A DNA stretch of 64,000 nucleotides from Desmodus rotundus (GCF_022682495.2 NC_071392.1:87560797-87624796), one strand, 5' to 3'. Positions 1-13,199 are shown, counted from the stretch's first letter. A program made the numbers and translations. The notes: generated by a model not told the origin, from the letters alone.

Positions 1-523
1 ACACAGTATAACAGAGAGGCACCAGATTAGACAGAGCCCTTTAAGATGTTATTTTCACGTTAACGTTGTGATATAGATGGATCCCCTCCAGTTCCCCCCT
101 CTAGGATCTGACTTAAATCACAATTTTTTTCTCTTCTCGGACATACTGAAGGTTTGGAGAATCGTTCATACAGCTTTCAAAGCAGCAGATTGATTTAATT
201 GACCACAATTTAGCAGGGAGTAACCATCTGACAATAGAAGTATGAAATTAGACAGAACAGGGTTTTCTACTGGCATTCATTCAAGTTTCTTTGACTGGCT
301 GAGTTCAAACATTAGAGTTAAAAAATCACCAATAAGAAAATAAATTTTTTTTTTTCTAAATGGCTTGATTACCAGGGAACAGTAAAAACATATAATTATA
401 CTGAAGCATTTTTCTGGTCTTTAGAAGATCAGGTAATAATTAAGATGTGTTTACAAATAGACGAATGAGCCAATTTAAAAATAACTTTCAGAAATATGAA
501 GTACAGGCACGGGGAGATTTCAG
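1..523. other. unassigned AT-rich sequence
   Basis: No gene, RNA or repeat recognised. It contains a short poly-T tract near 344-355 and ends at the probable target duplication of the L1 that follows. Confidence 0.5.
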
Positions 524-536
524 TCGATAATATTTT

Positions 537-1915
537 TATTATTGTTTAAGCTGTGACAGTTGTCTCCACTTTTCCCCTATTCCCTTCCTCACCCAGCCCA
601 CCCTCTCCCCATCCCCAGCCAATCCCCCCATCATTGTCTGTGTCCGTGGGTTGTGCACACATGTTCTTTGGTTCATCTCTTCACCATCTCTCATCCCATC
701 CCTTCCACCTCCTTTCCAGCAGCTGTCGGTCTGTTCTATGTAGCTAAGCTTCTGTTACTATCTTGTTCGTTAGTTTGTTGTGTTCATCAGATTCCATATA
801 TAAGTGAGATCATGTGGCATATTTCTTTCACTGACTGGTTCAATTCACTTACCATCATTTTCTCCAGGTCCCTCCATGCTGTTGCAAAATGGAAGTTTCT
901 TCTTTTTTCACTGCTGAGTAGTATTCCTCTGTGTACATATACCATGGCTTTTTTATCCTCTCATCTACTGATGGACACTGGGGCTGCTTCCATATCCTGG
1001 CGATTGTAAATAGTGTTGCTAGGAACACAGGGGTGCTTACATTTTTTTATATTGGTGTTTCCTGATCTCTGGGGTATATTCCAAGAAGTGGAATCACGGA
1101 GTCAAAAGGGAGTTCCATCTTTAATATGTTTAAGGGTACCCCATATTGTTTTTCACAGTGGCTGCACCAGTCTGCATTCCCACCAACAGTGCACTAGGGT
1201 TCCTTTTTCTCCCCATCCTCGCCAGCACTTGTTGTCTGTTGATGTATTGATGGTAGCAATTCTGACAGGTGTGAGATGGTATCTCATTGAGGTTTTAACA
1301 TGCATTTCTCTGGTGATTAGTGATGTTAAGCATTTTTTCATGTGTATATGGGCCCTCTGTGTGTCCTCTTTGGAGAAGTATCTACTCAGGTCTCTTGCCC
1401 ATTTCTTAATTGGTTGTTTGTCTTCCTGGCATCGAGTTGTATTAGCTGTCTGTGTGTTTTAGAGATTAAAACCTTGTCCGAAGTATCATTGGCCAAAATG
1501 TTCTCCTGTACAGTGGGTTTCCTAGTCGTCCTGCTGATGGTTTCTTCAACTCTACAAAAGCTTTTTAATTTGATGTCATCCCATTTGTTTATTTTCTACT
1601 TTGTTTCCAGTGCCTTAGGAGATATATTGTCAAAAATATTTCTATGTTGAATATCTGAGATTTTACTCCCTGTTTTCCTCTAGGATTTTTAAAAAGATTT
1701 TATTTATTTATTTTTAGAGAGAGGAAGGGAGGGAGAAAGAGAGGGAGAGAAACATCAATGTGTGGTTGCCTCTCACACACCCCCTACTGGGGGCCCAGCC
1801 CGCAACCCAGTCACGTGCCCTAGACTGGCAATTGAACCGGCAACCCTTTGGTTCACAGGCCGTCACTCAATCCCCTGAGCCACACCAGCCAGGGCTCCTC
1901 TAGGATTTTTATGAG
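537..1915 (-). mobile_element. 5'-truncated L1 retrotransposon, 3' end, reverse strand
   Basis: Read on the minus strand this is the end of L1 ORF2 followed by the L1 3' UTR. Remnants of the ORF2 C-terminus can be read at 1153-1341 (motifs such as [13 protein letters not shown]). Plus-strand landmarks are inverted ORF2/3' UTR text such as the 'gctgcaccagtctgcattc' block near 1160. The copy is degraded by stops and frameshifts and is split by a SINE at 1691-1896. Imperfect flanking duplications at 524-536 and 1916-1928 (11 of 13 bases alike, core GATAAT) suggest the true ends. The long forward open frames here (560-1009, 1013-1462) are antisense readings of the element, not genes. Confidence 0.9.
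1691..1896 (-). mobile_element. VES-type tRNA-derived SINE, nested in L1
   Basis: On the minus strand it starts with the 'gccctggctggtgtggctca' head, carries tRNA-like A and B box regions (the B box appears as 'ggttc-aattgcc'), then the CT-rich body and an A/T-rich tail. It is flanked by a perfect 14-bp target duplication CCTCTAGGATTTTT at 1677-1690 and 1897-1910, so it inserted into the L1 after that copy was in place. VES SINEs are a bat-specific family, and this is the main taxonomic marker in the first 2 kb. Confidence 0.93.
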
Positions 1916-1928
1916 TTGATAATGTTTT

Positions 1929-3535
1929 GCCTTTAGGATGATGACATGCTAATTATAAAAAAAGACAGGAAAAAATGGGGTGGCTAGGATGAAGACATAG
2001 ATAAAAACAAATGCTGAATTATCAAGGACTCAAAGGGACATTTTTTCCATTTGAGTAATTTGATTATCATAGAGTTAGATGTGAATTTTGACCTCATTGA
2101 AATGGGAAACCATGAGAAAATTTTACTTCTCTTCAGTGACCTACAGCTAAGTGAATCCTGCCTGGTTCTCACGTGAGAAGAGCAGAATTTCTGTCTGGAC
2201 CTTTGGGGAGGACAGAACTCACTGGGCAGACCTCAGCGGCCTCATTGTCAGTTTGCCCAACTGCACTTTGCAGACCTTGAGCCTTCATTCATGCTGAGAG
2301 TGAATACAGGCTCCCGATCGCCTTTATCAGTACTACCTAGGGGACTCTTTGCAATGAGAATGTGGCAATAACAGTGGCTGCAGCAGCCTCCAAACCAGAG
2401 AAAATGGAATGTGGCCTCCTCATGACCTTGCCTGGGAAATCAGGTTCAGTGGCTCCAAGCAAGGGCATAACCGTGGTGCCTGGGAGTGATGGACAAAGCC
2501 AAAAGAGGTGCCCTCTATGCATGCCTACCGCACAATGGTATGCTCCAATCTTTGGATGCTTGAAATGATCAAAAGGAAAGTATTGCTCATCTGTGGTCAT
2601 AAAAGCAAGGCTTAAAAATAGCTAGAATGGGGAGTAGCATCCATGTGGACACAGTAGGTATGTTTTCTTCCCACCAATTTCGTACAAGACCTGAAGTTCT
2701 CCTATGTTAGAGATTCTTCCCCCTGTAACCTAAATCTTTCCAATTGTAACAGCATTATTTAAATATGCAAAAACATCTGGGAACAATAATGCCATTGCTT
2801 TAGCATAGCCGCTAAGCCTTTACGTAGGACTTGCTGGCGAGGCCACATGGAAATAAACCCATCGGGAGGGAGTGGCTGCAGAGAGAAAAGGATCTGGAGA
2901 AAGAAAGGAAAACATTAGGTAACCTTCGCTTCTCTTTCTGCCGAGGGCCAGCACCATTGGTCACAACCCAAGTGACATTCAAGTTACAACACATTTCAGA
3001 GCTTGTCACTGATAGCTACCTGAAAAATACTCACAGGTTTTGATCATTGGGTTTTATTTCTTTTCTATGGGCTGGCGCCTGGCTTTTGGTTTGAGTAAAC
3101 TCAACAGCTGGGGCAGCACAAACACAGTGAGGTATTTATACTGCCAGAGAGACAGCTTTCCCTGCTCCACAGCAAAGAAGTTTCCTTTCTAGTGCTTCAC
3201 CACCCCATAGCCCCCTCACTAGGATGTGTGAGTTTTGGCAGGGCCTCCGCTGGCCTGTAAGAAATGTGCGTGATGTTCGGGGGCATTTTATGATGTTCAG
3301 AAACATAATGTTCCCACTGGAAACTTAGCAGCCATTCAAGTGCTCAGGAATGGTTGTCTGCCAGTCTAGGGCATTGTCGTTTGTATCCTGGAATTAGCTC
3401 ATCCACGGGGACGGTCTCAGAATGAAATGCAGAAAATTGAATTTGGGAAATCTATGGGATCCTCTTTCATTTTCCAGGCATTTTTTTTTCTGTGAGAAAG
3501 ATGAGACACTGCTGTGTTCCTTCTTGGTACTCCTG
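1929..3535. other. unassigned sequence
   Basis: No supported gene. Two overlapping short frames on opposite strands at 2337-2600 have no recognisable domain. I see nothing else with clear structure. Confidence 0.4.
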
Positions 3536-3605
3536 GTGACTGTGGCAGGACCTGCCACTCAGTAGGGCTTCACTCGGTGTTTGTTGACTGAATAGTAGAT
3601 GAACA
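3536..3605 (+). repeat. L2 LINE 3'-end fragment
   Basis: The text 'ccactcagtagggcttcact..gtttgttgactgaata' matches the typical L2 terminus (cagtaggtgctcaataaat..gtttgttgaatgaat) with substitutions. Old and short. Confidence 0.5.
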
Positions 3606-6517
3606 CACAATGGAAAGAGAGAGAAGGGCATAAGTGCAAAGACAGGTAGTGGTAATGCTAATGTTTGTTGCTACAAGTTGTAGAATTTGCAAAAGATACA
3701 ATCTGGTTTTAGTTGATGGTTTACTGTACAATACTCACCATGGAGTAAACTTGGAGATTGGAGGATGTGAATTCACTTTTATTATCGTGAAAGAGAGAAG
3801 AGGAGTGGATTAGCATTGGAAAACAAAAATGGAAACTAATAATTTTTGTGTTTTCGGGTAAAATATTTTTGTGGGCTTCCTAATGTTTCAGGTAACAAGG
3901 CATTGTCAGAGAGTTTGGATGTTAAGAGCTAAGAAGTCTTACATCCTATCAAATTTAACTTCTTATTTTGCACATGATTGGGGAGACTTTCAGGAAAAAT
4001 CCCTACGTGTGACCTACAGTTCCTGAGAAACACCATGTAAAAATTTTTTTTCTGTTTATAGGAAATATGTGAGATAAAAACCATAAGTTTAAGGAAAGTG
4101 TGTGGCAGCCAACTTACCTGTCTTAAGGATCATGTGATGTCTAAAGACCGTTGTTAAGATTTTTAAATTTACATTATGTTAGGCCTAATGGTTCTTTTTC
4201 AAATGTCTGTCTAGGGCTTAAAACAGATGGGGAATAAAAAAGAGTAAACTGCTGTGATCTGTGACTCTTGGTGTCTCATTGAGACCGAAAGATCCCCCAA
4301 GAGAGGCTGAAGCAGTGATTGTGGTAGAGAGGCAGACAGCAGATGACTGAGCGCCCGGCGTGATATTTGCATAAAAATGACAAAAATCAAAGCAAAAAAA
4401 AAAAAAACTATGTTGAGTGCTCTTTGCTAAGCACCCTTGTATCTATAAGCAACATGAATAGATTCATACGTAATAGATCCATGATATCACCCCTAATGTG
4501 AATCCATGGGGGGTCCACAAGTAACATTGCCCAGGAGGGGAAACTATAGGCCAAGCGTATTGCTAGGCAGGTATTAAAATAGACCTGGATTAAAGATAAG
4601 CCCAAAGTAATAGCTTTTACCCATATTTTAATTTAGAAGCTTGTGCAGAAGACTGGAATCCTGAAAAATGCAGAATTCCTGGTTTTTTAAGAAATGCATC
4701 ATTTGTTGAAATCATTTCTCTTCCTCTACCACTTGACCTTCTGACGTTAATGAAGTTTGTCTATGATGATGCATGGGCACTTCTTCCCTAGGCCCCGTCT
4801 CCTTTTGTTTTGGGTTTTTATTCTTACCATATCTCCTAAAGAAATTCACCTTACAAGGACTGTGCTTTGGTAAACTGTACCTTGAAAGAGTTAAAGTGAC
4901 TTCATGCCCTGGCATTCTGGGGCTTATTTGCATTTTAAGAAAGTTGAGGTTTCTGATGTTCTGAAACCTAAGCAGAGAGGGTTATTATGGGGTGTTAGAA
5001 CCAATGGTTTAACCGCTCAGTCCTGACCATGAAGGCAAATGAAGAGACACACACACACCCCTTACTGACTGTTCTGTGTCGTGACTCCCATCTGCCCTCA
5101 GGAAAGGTTCTCCTTCTGTCTCTTGTTGGCACTGAAATGAGAAGCGTGCAGTGCTTCTCCCTTTAGATAGTAGGGGCACTCAGATGGCAGCGAATGGTCT
5201 AGTTCCTCTCGGTATTACTAAATTTCTATCATCTCCCAGGTAGGGTTCCTTGTTGAAGACTCAACTGTCTATTCTTATTTTATTTTTAATTGGTTTTCTT
5301 TTTTCTGTAAATATATCCATTTTCTTAGGATACCGTGAATATGTAAAATAGTTCTTTCCTTTGTCTTTCTCCAAATTAACAAAATTTGTTGGGGAGAGGC
5401 ACAAAAATACTTTGAAAGGTAATCTTATATAGTTATACGCTAATAGAAAAATATTTGTTTGACCAAATGAAAACAAAAATGAATACACCAACAACCTGGA
5501 AAATGATTAGATGCTAACAGGCAATTTTAGCATAGCAAAACAAGAAGTCAAAATTCCTGGAATACTGTTAAACAAAACAAAATAATAAAACTGGCAATGT
5601 ACTTTTCATGCCTACTTGCAAAACACTAAGTGCCTAAGAATTAGGAAATAGAAAGTATATTATAGGTATCCTAAAGTATAAGATACTAACAAGTAATCCA
5701 AAACATCATATTCCTGTCTTTGTGACTCTAAGACAAATGCGTTTAATGTATATCCCCCTGATTTGGTGTTTTCCTGGGTAAAAAAGATCTGGCGTATCAG
5801 ACGTACATGACTTACTGAATAGTGGCTTTCCTTTTTCCTGTTTTCAATACATTCTTATAGCTCTCTATATAATTACTACTGAGAATTTCAATTTATAGAG
5901 TGAGAGGGGAGACACACATACACACAGAGAGACAGAGAGAGATTCAATGTGAGTATGAAATGAACATAAGACTAACACATAATAGGTATTAATGAATCTG
6001 TTCCTTATTTCCTTCCATCTTCCTTCCTACTTTCCCTGCCTGTTGTATTTTCAATCAAAAAACCCAAAGTTAATATTGAGTCACAGAGACAGACTGAGTG
6101 AACACAGTTTAGGTAACAATAATTAGCTTGCACTTTCAATACAACTAGATCTGAAAACTTTAGAGACACTTGTTGAGATTTGTCTAGGTTTTCATTCATC
6201 TAGCCACAAACTGAGCCTCCTTCCTGTAATAACCCATCTATTGTATTGTCAATTCACCACCCCAAGTCAAGTCTCCTCCCTTCTATGTAAGTTTCTTAAC
6301 CAATGTCACCCCAATAAGTTAAATAAAGAAAAGAAGTGAGCCTCCTTTATACCAGTCTCCAAAATAACTGCTCAGACTAGAAATTCTCAACACTCTTCAT
6401 TCTTTTGTGTGTTTATGTTGATTAAGTTCTGAGGGAATATATTTTGGCTAAATAATATTAAGATTGAAGTTAATGCTCATATAGTCTCTTTCTTAAAATC
6501 CTAATTTTACTAAAGAT
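3606..6517. other. unassigned sequence with simple A/T tracts
   Basis: Nothing coding is supported. It holds short poly-A runs (about 4395-4408), a CA-rich stretch at 5045-5060, and a GA/CA-rich purine patch at 5895-5945. Several frames of 60-77 codons occur at chance level. Confidence 0.4.
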
Positions 6518-6518
6518 C

Positions 6519-6545
6519 ACGCACACACACACACACACACACACA
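6519..6545. repeat. (CA)n microsatellite
   Basis: About 13 uninterrupted CA units. Confidence 0.95.
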
Positions 6546-8752
6546 AGAGCTAAGGAAGAGGGAAAAGCAGGTATTTCTATTGAGGCCAGTGAAGGACACT
6601 AGTGCTAATTTTTCACACACCTGCACGTGCATGATTCAGAAAAGCCACAATTATTTCTGTTTGTTTTCCCAAAGTCCTCAAAGAGAAGGAAGGCAATCCA
6701 TTTCAAAGTCCAGCCATCAGCCTTGCATACATACCTGCTCCCAGAATTGCCCAGGCTGCCCTGTCAGAGAAGCTATGAATCCGGTGCCTGACAGCGGGGG
6801 CATTTGCTGATAGCAAATTAATTCACATCCCACGGAGGACATAACCGTCAGGTGCCTCTTGGCAGTAGTCGTTGTGATTTGGATGGAAGGACTTCAGCAT
6901 TTATTATCCCATTTACAATTTTGTATACGTTGATGACACTTCGTAGCCACAAGGAACTCTTCAAGTGCACGGGGATGCGGATGTGGCCCAAAGCACCGTA
7001 GATTAGAAGAGTGATAGCTTTTCGTATTTAACTTATGACAGCTCTGGACAGCCCTGCCGGCATCCAACTCACAGAACTATTTTACGATCCAAGCTGTAAT
7101 TGAAGCAGCAAGAAACAAGATGTATTAAACAAATGTGAAAAATAAGTCTCAGCCTGCTGGGCAACACGCTGCCTATCGGACATCTAGTTTTCTTATGGAA
7201 GGAAAGTCACATTTCATTCATTTTATTCATGTGTAGATGTCAAGTCCGAAGAATGAAATACCTCTCATCCTATGCGTAAAAGGAGTTTGATGTTTCCTTT
7301 CCCTAGGGAGACGTATAAAATTAGAAAAGCCACCTTGTACAGTACTCAGAATGATCATGCTACTTGTTTTATACTGCAAGTGCTAAACTGTGACATGATG
7401 CCAAAGTGCATAGTAAAATTTCATTTTTACTATGGAATGAGCAAGGGAGACGTTTTACCAATTCTGTGAACTCAATCCTTCAAGGGTATTTGGGAAATAA
7501 AAAGAAGACATTTAATATTTATAGGATTCAATGGTTCCATTCCTTTGAGTCAAGTCTACACAAAATCTTGATTTAAGGGCAATCTGAGCTAGCCAAATAA
7601 TAGGGGAATTATAAACTATCTGCTCTCTAACTTTCTATACACCGTGGGTCCCCTGTGTTGGTTAAATGCCACATTCTGAAAACATCTGCATCAGGTAGGT
7701 TTCAGAGGGCATCTCTTAAATGAAAAAAAGCAATTGTGCATCTGATTGCACCAAAACAGTAAAACTTCGGTAAATACTTGAAAATGCTGTCCTATTCATT
7801 CTGCAAAAGTTGGCAACTACAGCACAGTCACACCTCAGATCTTCAAATGAAATTAAAAAAAAAAACAAAATGCACGAATGACTAATAGTTCATATAGCAA
7901 GCAGTCCATTCTTATTTCCAGTGCTCATCAACAACCGAGAAAGCTGTAAATACTCAGTACAGTTTGAAGGTCAGTTTTTATGACTGCACAATTTTAAACT
8001 AGCTTAATCCTCAGTGGCTATTACAATAAACGGGGGTGAATTAATGGCCTCTTAACTAAAGTGAACTTTTTATACAGAAACAGAAAAAGAACATTAAACA
8101 CGCCCTGCCTTCAGTGAAAAGAATTAAGAGCTTTATTCCATGGAATACAGTGGGCAGCACCAGGGATCTAGGACTTTGCCCTGATGTCCAGGATGTTGAA
8201 AGGGTGATGTCACGACGGCTGGGGAGTAGGCCTTTGCTGGAAAGAGGCACAGGTGATGTGGTATGCGTTGAAGTCAAGAGTTTCACTCTCACCTGTATTA
8301 AGCGCAGGGTAAGCATGAGTACTAATGTGATGGTCTCTGTCTTAGCTATGTCTTCTAAAACATCCAGATGTTTTCTCCTTGATAGAATTAGAATCAAACT
8401 ATGTTTTTTAAAGAACTGCAACCCATCCTGTTCCAGAAAGATAGACAGCATATGTCTAAGTGGGCATGGTGAGTAACTCTTCTTTTTTGTCATGTCTTTT
8501 TATTTATGCTTTCATCTGATGTCTAGAGGCTAGCTACATGTGAATCTTGCCCACCGTTGACTTCGGGGTGAGGGTGAGCCTTACCCATATTTGTGTTTTG
8601 ATTGCCTAGTGTGTCTCCCTTGTAGTATGTACTAAATAAATACTTGTGTCTAATTTAATGTTCCTGAGCATCTTTGTCAATGATAATAGTAGTTTCTCTC
8701 ACTTAAGAACCTTGACTTCAAACGATTCTAGTTCCTCCACCCTCTTGTTTTA
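6546..8752. other. unassigned low-repeat sequence
   Basis: No repeat family recognised in 6580-7200 or 7700-8040, so these are candidates for conserved non-coding DNA (not testable here). At 8056-8493 frames are open on both strands (145 and 120 codons) with an acceptor-like 'ttttatacag' at 8069-8078 and a 'GGTAAGC' donor-like site near 8307, but no protein is recognised. A weak L2-like end with 'aaataaatacttg' lies near 8590-8665. Confidence 0.35.
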
Positions 8753-8965
8753 CAGGATCTGGCAGAAGTAACGCCTACTTGAGTGTGGTTGGTAGGGTAA
8801 TAACGTGGGTGTGATAATTTATAGTTTTAATGTGAGCATCTCATCTAAAATGTCCTATGGTGTGCTTGAGTGTGATATTGGTATGTTACAGAATTCCATG
8901 CTTATGATTTCTGTAATAAAAGGTTTTGTGATTAAAAAAAGGGGCATTATTTGTGCCAGGCCCTG
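8753..8965. mobile_element. 213-bp TIR MITE (Tc1/mariner class, pogo/Tigger-like ends), copy 1
   Basis: Ends are inverted repeats of about 23 bp: left CAGGATCTGGCAGAAG, right end reverse-complements to CAGGGCCTGGCACAAA. It is bounded by TA on both sides (8751-8752, 8966-8967), the target duplication of the Tc1/mariner superfamily; CAG termini resemble pogo/Tigger elements. It has no transposase. A second copy lies at 17878-18087 in the same orientation. Family name not known to me. Confidence 0.75.
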
Positions 8966-10135
8966 TATCACAAAATCTTACGTTATTTTATGGCAGTTCT
9001 GTTCTCATCAAGCAGACCCTCACTTAAAAACACTCAAATGCAACACTTTTGAGCTTATCTCCTTCCCTGATCTCAGGTTCTTCTACCTTGAATCCGTTTT
9101 CTATGCCACTGTGGCACTGAATATCCTCAATTACTTTCCTGCTCCAGAATATACAATACTTCTGCATTTCCTATTATATCAAAGTGCAACTTTTCCCCTA
9201 TATTTTACATCCCCCATAATTTTATGTAATTTTCTCCAACTTCATTTTTCCTTACACTTCAATGCCGTGTGTCAGTAAGAAATTCTCATTCATGGATTCA
9301 GCAAATACTTTCTTATCAACAACAATATCCAAACACACTCTGAGGTTCTGGAAATATTGCATTTCCTGTGTCATCTTTTCAGGGGGAGTAGTGGGATGGG
9401 TAACTATAAAACAAACTCATAAAGATTATGTTCAGTGAAGTGAGGAGCAAGCCATATGGGTTTCTGGTCACTGAACTTTGCATTTTAAGAGACTATCAAG
9501 AACAAAAATCCTCAGTATTCTTGGCTGTTGGAAGAAGCATGGTGGTTTGGATGGCAGTGTTTGTTGCAAAAGTGAGGATAAGTATTAAATGTCACTTCAA
9601 CTTTTTAATTCGCCAACTAGCAAATGTGTCCTAAGTGATACATCACGCGTCAAAGCCAGTCCTGGATTCACATTCGTTCTTTTCAATCAGCCCAAATGTA
9701 ATTGTGTTGTGGTTTATGGAGAAAAGTTGTATCATGATTTAATGATTCCAAGGTCTGAAGTATGATCAAACTGTTTAGAAAATATGATCGATTATCAGAA
9801 GGTGTTACTTGATAACCAAGTATCAAATAAATTATTTTGGCTGTTACCAACTTCGCTAGTCGGTTCCATTTATCTAACAGTGTGATTTCTAGCTGCCTCA
9901 GTCACTCAGAAGACAGACTCAAGCTCAGTCTAGGCAGAAAGGAACATCAGAGGGAAAAGAAAATGTTAAAAATATACCACCCCAAAACATAATTTGCAAA
10001 TCCAAACTCAAATTTTGTTCCTTGTGGGAGAGGAAAAGAAGCACACTAGCTCCCAGATTTAGGGTCTGTTGATCACTAGGTTTATTAAGTTCAATTTATC
10101 CTAGTCACTTTGAATTTATTGATGTTGTTCTAGTT
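8966..10135. other. mostly unassigned; L2-like fragment near 9285-9365
   Basis: At 9285-9365 'ttcagcaaatactttcttatc' resembles the reverse complement of an L2 terminus. The rest shows nothing recognisable. The 157-codon frame at 8805-9278 runs out of the MITE and is not a gene. Confidence 0.35.
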
Positions 10136-10600
10136 ATTTAGTGTGGTGTGACAAAGTCCTCCCAACTTAATGTCTTAAAATTTTAATTTGCTCATAAGTA
10201 GGTGGGTCAGAAAGGGGTCAGCAGAGCTACTCACCGGACTTCTGTGGCATCTGCTAGGGTAGTCAGGGCTGGAAGACTCCTCTCTGGGGGAGGGTTGACC
10301 ACTCACTGGTGTGGGATCTCCCTGCTCTTTGGCTTCCCTGTCTCTCCATGTGGCATCTCATCCTTCAGGAAGCCCTCCACCTGGTTTGGGCTTCTTGTGG
10401 GGTGGTGGTGTCTCTGGAGTCATGCCTCAGAGCCCTTGTTCCAAGCGCCCTGCAAGGAAGCTAAGGGTCTCTGATGTGTCACGTCACTTCTGCAGCGTTC
10501 TATTGGGGACCAGCTTTTGAGGAACAGGAAGTAGATTCTACCTGCCCATGGAAGGAGTAGCAAAGAATTGCAGTCACCTTTGCTACAAAAATGATGCAGA
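10136..10600 (+). repeat. old mammal-wide interspersed repeat, family not assigned
   Basis: The pattern 'taatgtcttaaaattttaatttgctca...gggtcagaa', a GC-rich middle, and 'acgtcacttctgca..gttctattgg' recalls a dispersed mammalian repeat with consensus text like 'gtggcttaaaacaac...'. I cannot name the subfamily. Frames at 10202-10520 fall inside it. Confidence 0.4.
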
Positions 10601-13050
10601 CTTTAACAATGACCACATTGAAAAATATAATAATGACATATACATGAAGGTACCTTTAATCTCTCTAAAAATTAAAGTATGTTCAAAATACTTTGTTTAC
10701 AAAATCAGGTAAAAGGTTATTGCATATTTAAAAAATTTTATGGACAAAATTAAAACTATTTTTATTTCTAAGTTATTGTTTACTATATATTTATGTATAT
10801 ACATAGACATAGATATAAAGACATTTCACTGATAAATAAAATGGTATGACATTTAAATTTCTAAAAATGTAGCAATGTTTTTATTACTAATGGCCCAAAG
10901 TGACACAAACGATTAAATATTATCATCAAATGCATGTTTCTATCTTGGGATTACTTATTTTAGAGTTCTTTACTCAAAAAGTAGAGAGGGAAAACAATCA
11001 TAAAACTCTAATGTATTCACACTGCTGGTATCAGTTGAAAACGAAATTGGAAACATCGGGAAATCCATTGCCTCCGGGAAAATTTAAATTAATTACAATG
11101 TCTTAAATATTCTGTGAGGGGTAATGAAGCTGAACACATGTGCCCTTTATTGTAGTGACTTTGAACCAACTGTTTTCTTTCCATTTACCATTTTTTATTT
11201 ACTTATCTACTCAATCAGAAATCAGCAGTTATCCTTCAAAATATGCCACATACTCCATTATCCCCAAGTGTGCATCCTCAGAGGAATTTCCAAACGGAAA
11301 GCTACATTTATGCAAGCGTCAAAGGGAACTGTGAATGTAGGCTTTTCATATTTATTAACAATTGCCACCTACGAATCATTCATTGACATGTTTTATTTAT
11401 GAAGCATGCAATAAATATCACTAAACATGAAAATAAGTATTTAGCTTACCTTTTGTGGACACTAGATTTCTGTGTGATTTTTTTTTTTGGCTGTAAAACA
11501 CACCCTAACCCAGCCAGTGACATTTATAAATAAAGAAATATACAGGGAGGAGTAAAGGAAGAATATTCTGCAGGGCCCCCAGAGTGATTTGATTAGGATG
11601 AATGTCAATTCCTAGATTATGTCAACCTTTCAAGTTGACCCCTTTCAAGTTGAGGGACGGGGCTATCCTCCTAATGTAGGATGAACTGGGTAATGGAGGT
11701 TAGTGATGTTTGCATTTTCAGAGAATTGTAACCGACCTAAAGCAAAAGTAAAGATGCCGTGTTCAGAGAAGATGGTGTTAGTGAGAACCCATTAAATGTC
11801 AGAGTTGAAACATAGCCCTCATCTTTCATGCCCTGGAAAAGTAAGTGTATGGATTAAATATGTTATTTCTTAGAATGTAATAAACACTTTATTTCTTATT
11901 GTTATGAATTTCCCACAGTGCACTTTCCTAAATAAGGTGATAGAAAATCATATTTCTTCACTTAGACAACATATTAATGATCCCAATATTAATATTAATT
12001 AGTAGGTTTCTTGTTTAAGTCATCTGCTGTTAAAAGGTAAACTAAATGTATTCTGGCTGAAATATGATAGAAAATTATTTCTTGCTGATTTACAAAACTC
12101 ATATTCCCAATTGGTAGCTCTTTTCGGAGTAATAACTCAAGGATCCTGGATGGTTTCACCATGTCCATGCCATTGTCAACAGTGAATTCACAGGTCACCG
12201 TATTTATCTTTTATAGGCCTGTGGCAGCTGAAAAAGTAGGAAAATTGCCTGGAAAGTTTTCATGGGCTAGTCCTGGAAGAAATGCACTTAAAACTCAGTC
12301 ACAGAGTCCTACCTTATTGCCAAGCAGTCTGTGCATGCCTAGGAAGACGATAAAATGAGTTTGATGGCATATCATGCAGAAAGTCTGTTTTATTTAAGAT
12401 CCTGAGGTCAACAAAATGAAGTAGGTGGACAGGAGGCATAGCGAAGGTTGGAGGTCCAGCAGTGGACCATCGTAGCCTTGTCTCAGGCCTCAATTATCAA
12501 GAATTTGTTTTTGAGAATCTTATAAACTATATCTGAACTAAAATCTATTGATAGCTAGCTCCTCCACCCTCCCTCACTTGGCATAAGTAACAATTTACAG
12601 CTTGAAAAATAAAAGAGCACAAATGGTGTGTGATTTCCGTGTTGTGTATAGGCAACCATCAAAGAGAGTTTCGTTTCCACCAGTAAGCAACAGCGCCTTA
12701 CCTAAGAGATCTTCGTCACTTGACAATGCCAACACTTCCACTCCCCCGCTATGTGGTGGGGGGTGGGGTGGGTGAAGAGCGGCTTTCACTTTTCCCCTGG
12801 AGAACTTGACAAATGCTACTTTAGAATTCCTCAAAACGGCACCCACACCACGATCCTCTTCATTATTTCTCCTCACCTCCCTGCACGTGCAGACTAGTGT
12901 GTCTCACTCACCTGCGCCCCTCCCATCCAGACAGGAAGTGATTTACATGGATCACATCCCCCCTCCCCCGTCCACCATCACTTGTAGTACCGTTGGTGTC
13001 TGCACGTTTCACCCATGACTGTGAGCTTTCACTCAGCCGTGAGCACCAGA
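10601..13050. other. unassigned sequence
   Basis: AT-rich at 10700-10860, otherwise ordinary unique-looking DNA. A short frame at 12595-12876 (minus) is not recognised. Confidence 0.35.
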
Positions 13051-13054
13051 TGCC

Positions 13055-13145
13055 AGGGGTCATCTCATTGTCATCTTTACTCCCCGAGCCCCAAGCAGAA
13101 GGTCTGGCAGTGAGCAGACGCTCAGAAAGGCATTGATGAGTAACT
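13055..13145 (+). repeat. L2-like 3' fragment
   Basis: 'gtctggcagtgagcagacgctcagaaaggcattgatgag' is a diverged version of the L2 terminus (ctggcacatagtaggtgctc..). Confidence 0.4.
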
Positions 13146-13199
13146 TGAAGGCTGCCGCTGACTGCTCTGGCCTAACCCACTCTGAAACTCCTATTGGAG

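Noticed and set aside
560..1462. Two forward frames of 149 codons each
   Set aside because: They are antisense readings of an L1 3' end.
8805..9278. 157-codon forward frame
   Set aside because: It starts inside the MITE at 8753-8965 and runs into AT-rich DNA; no protein-like motif.
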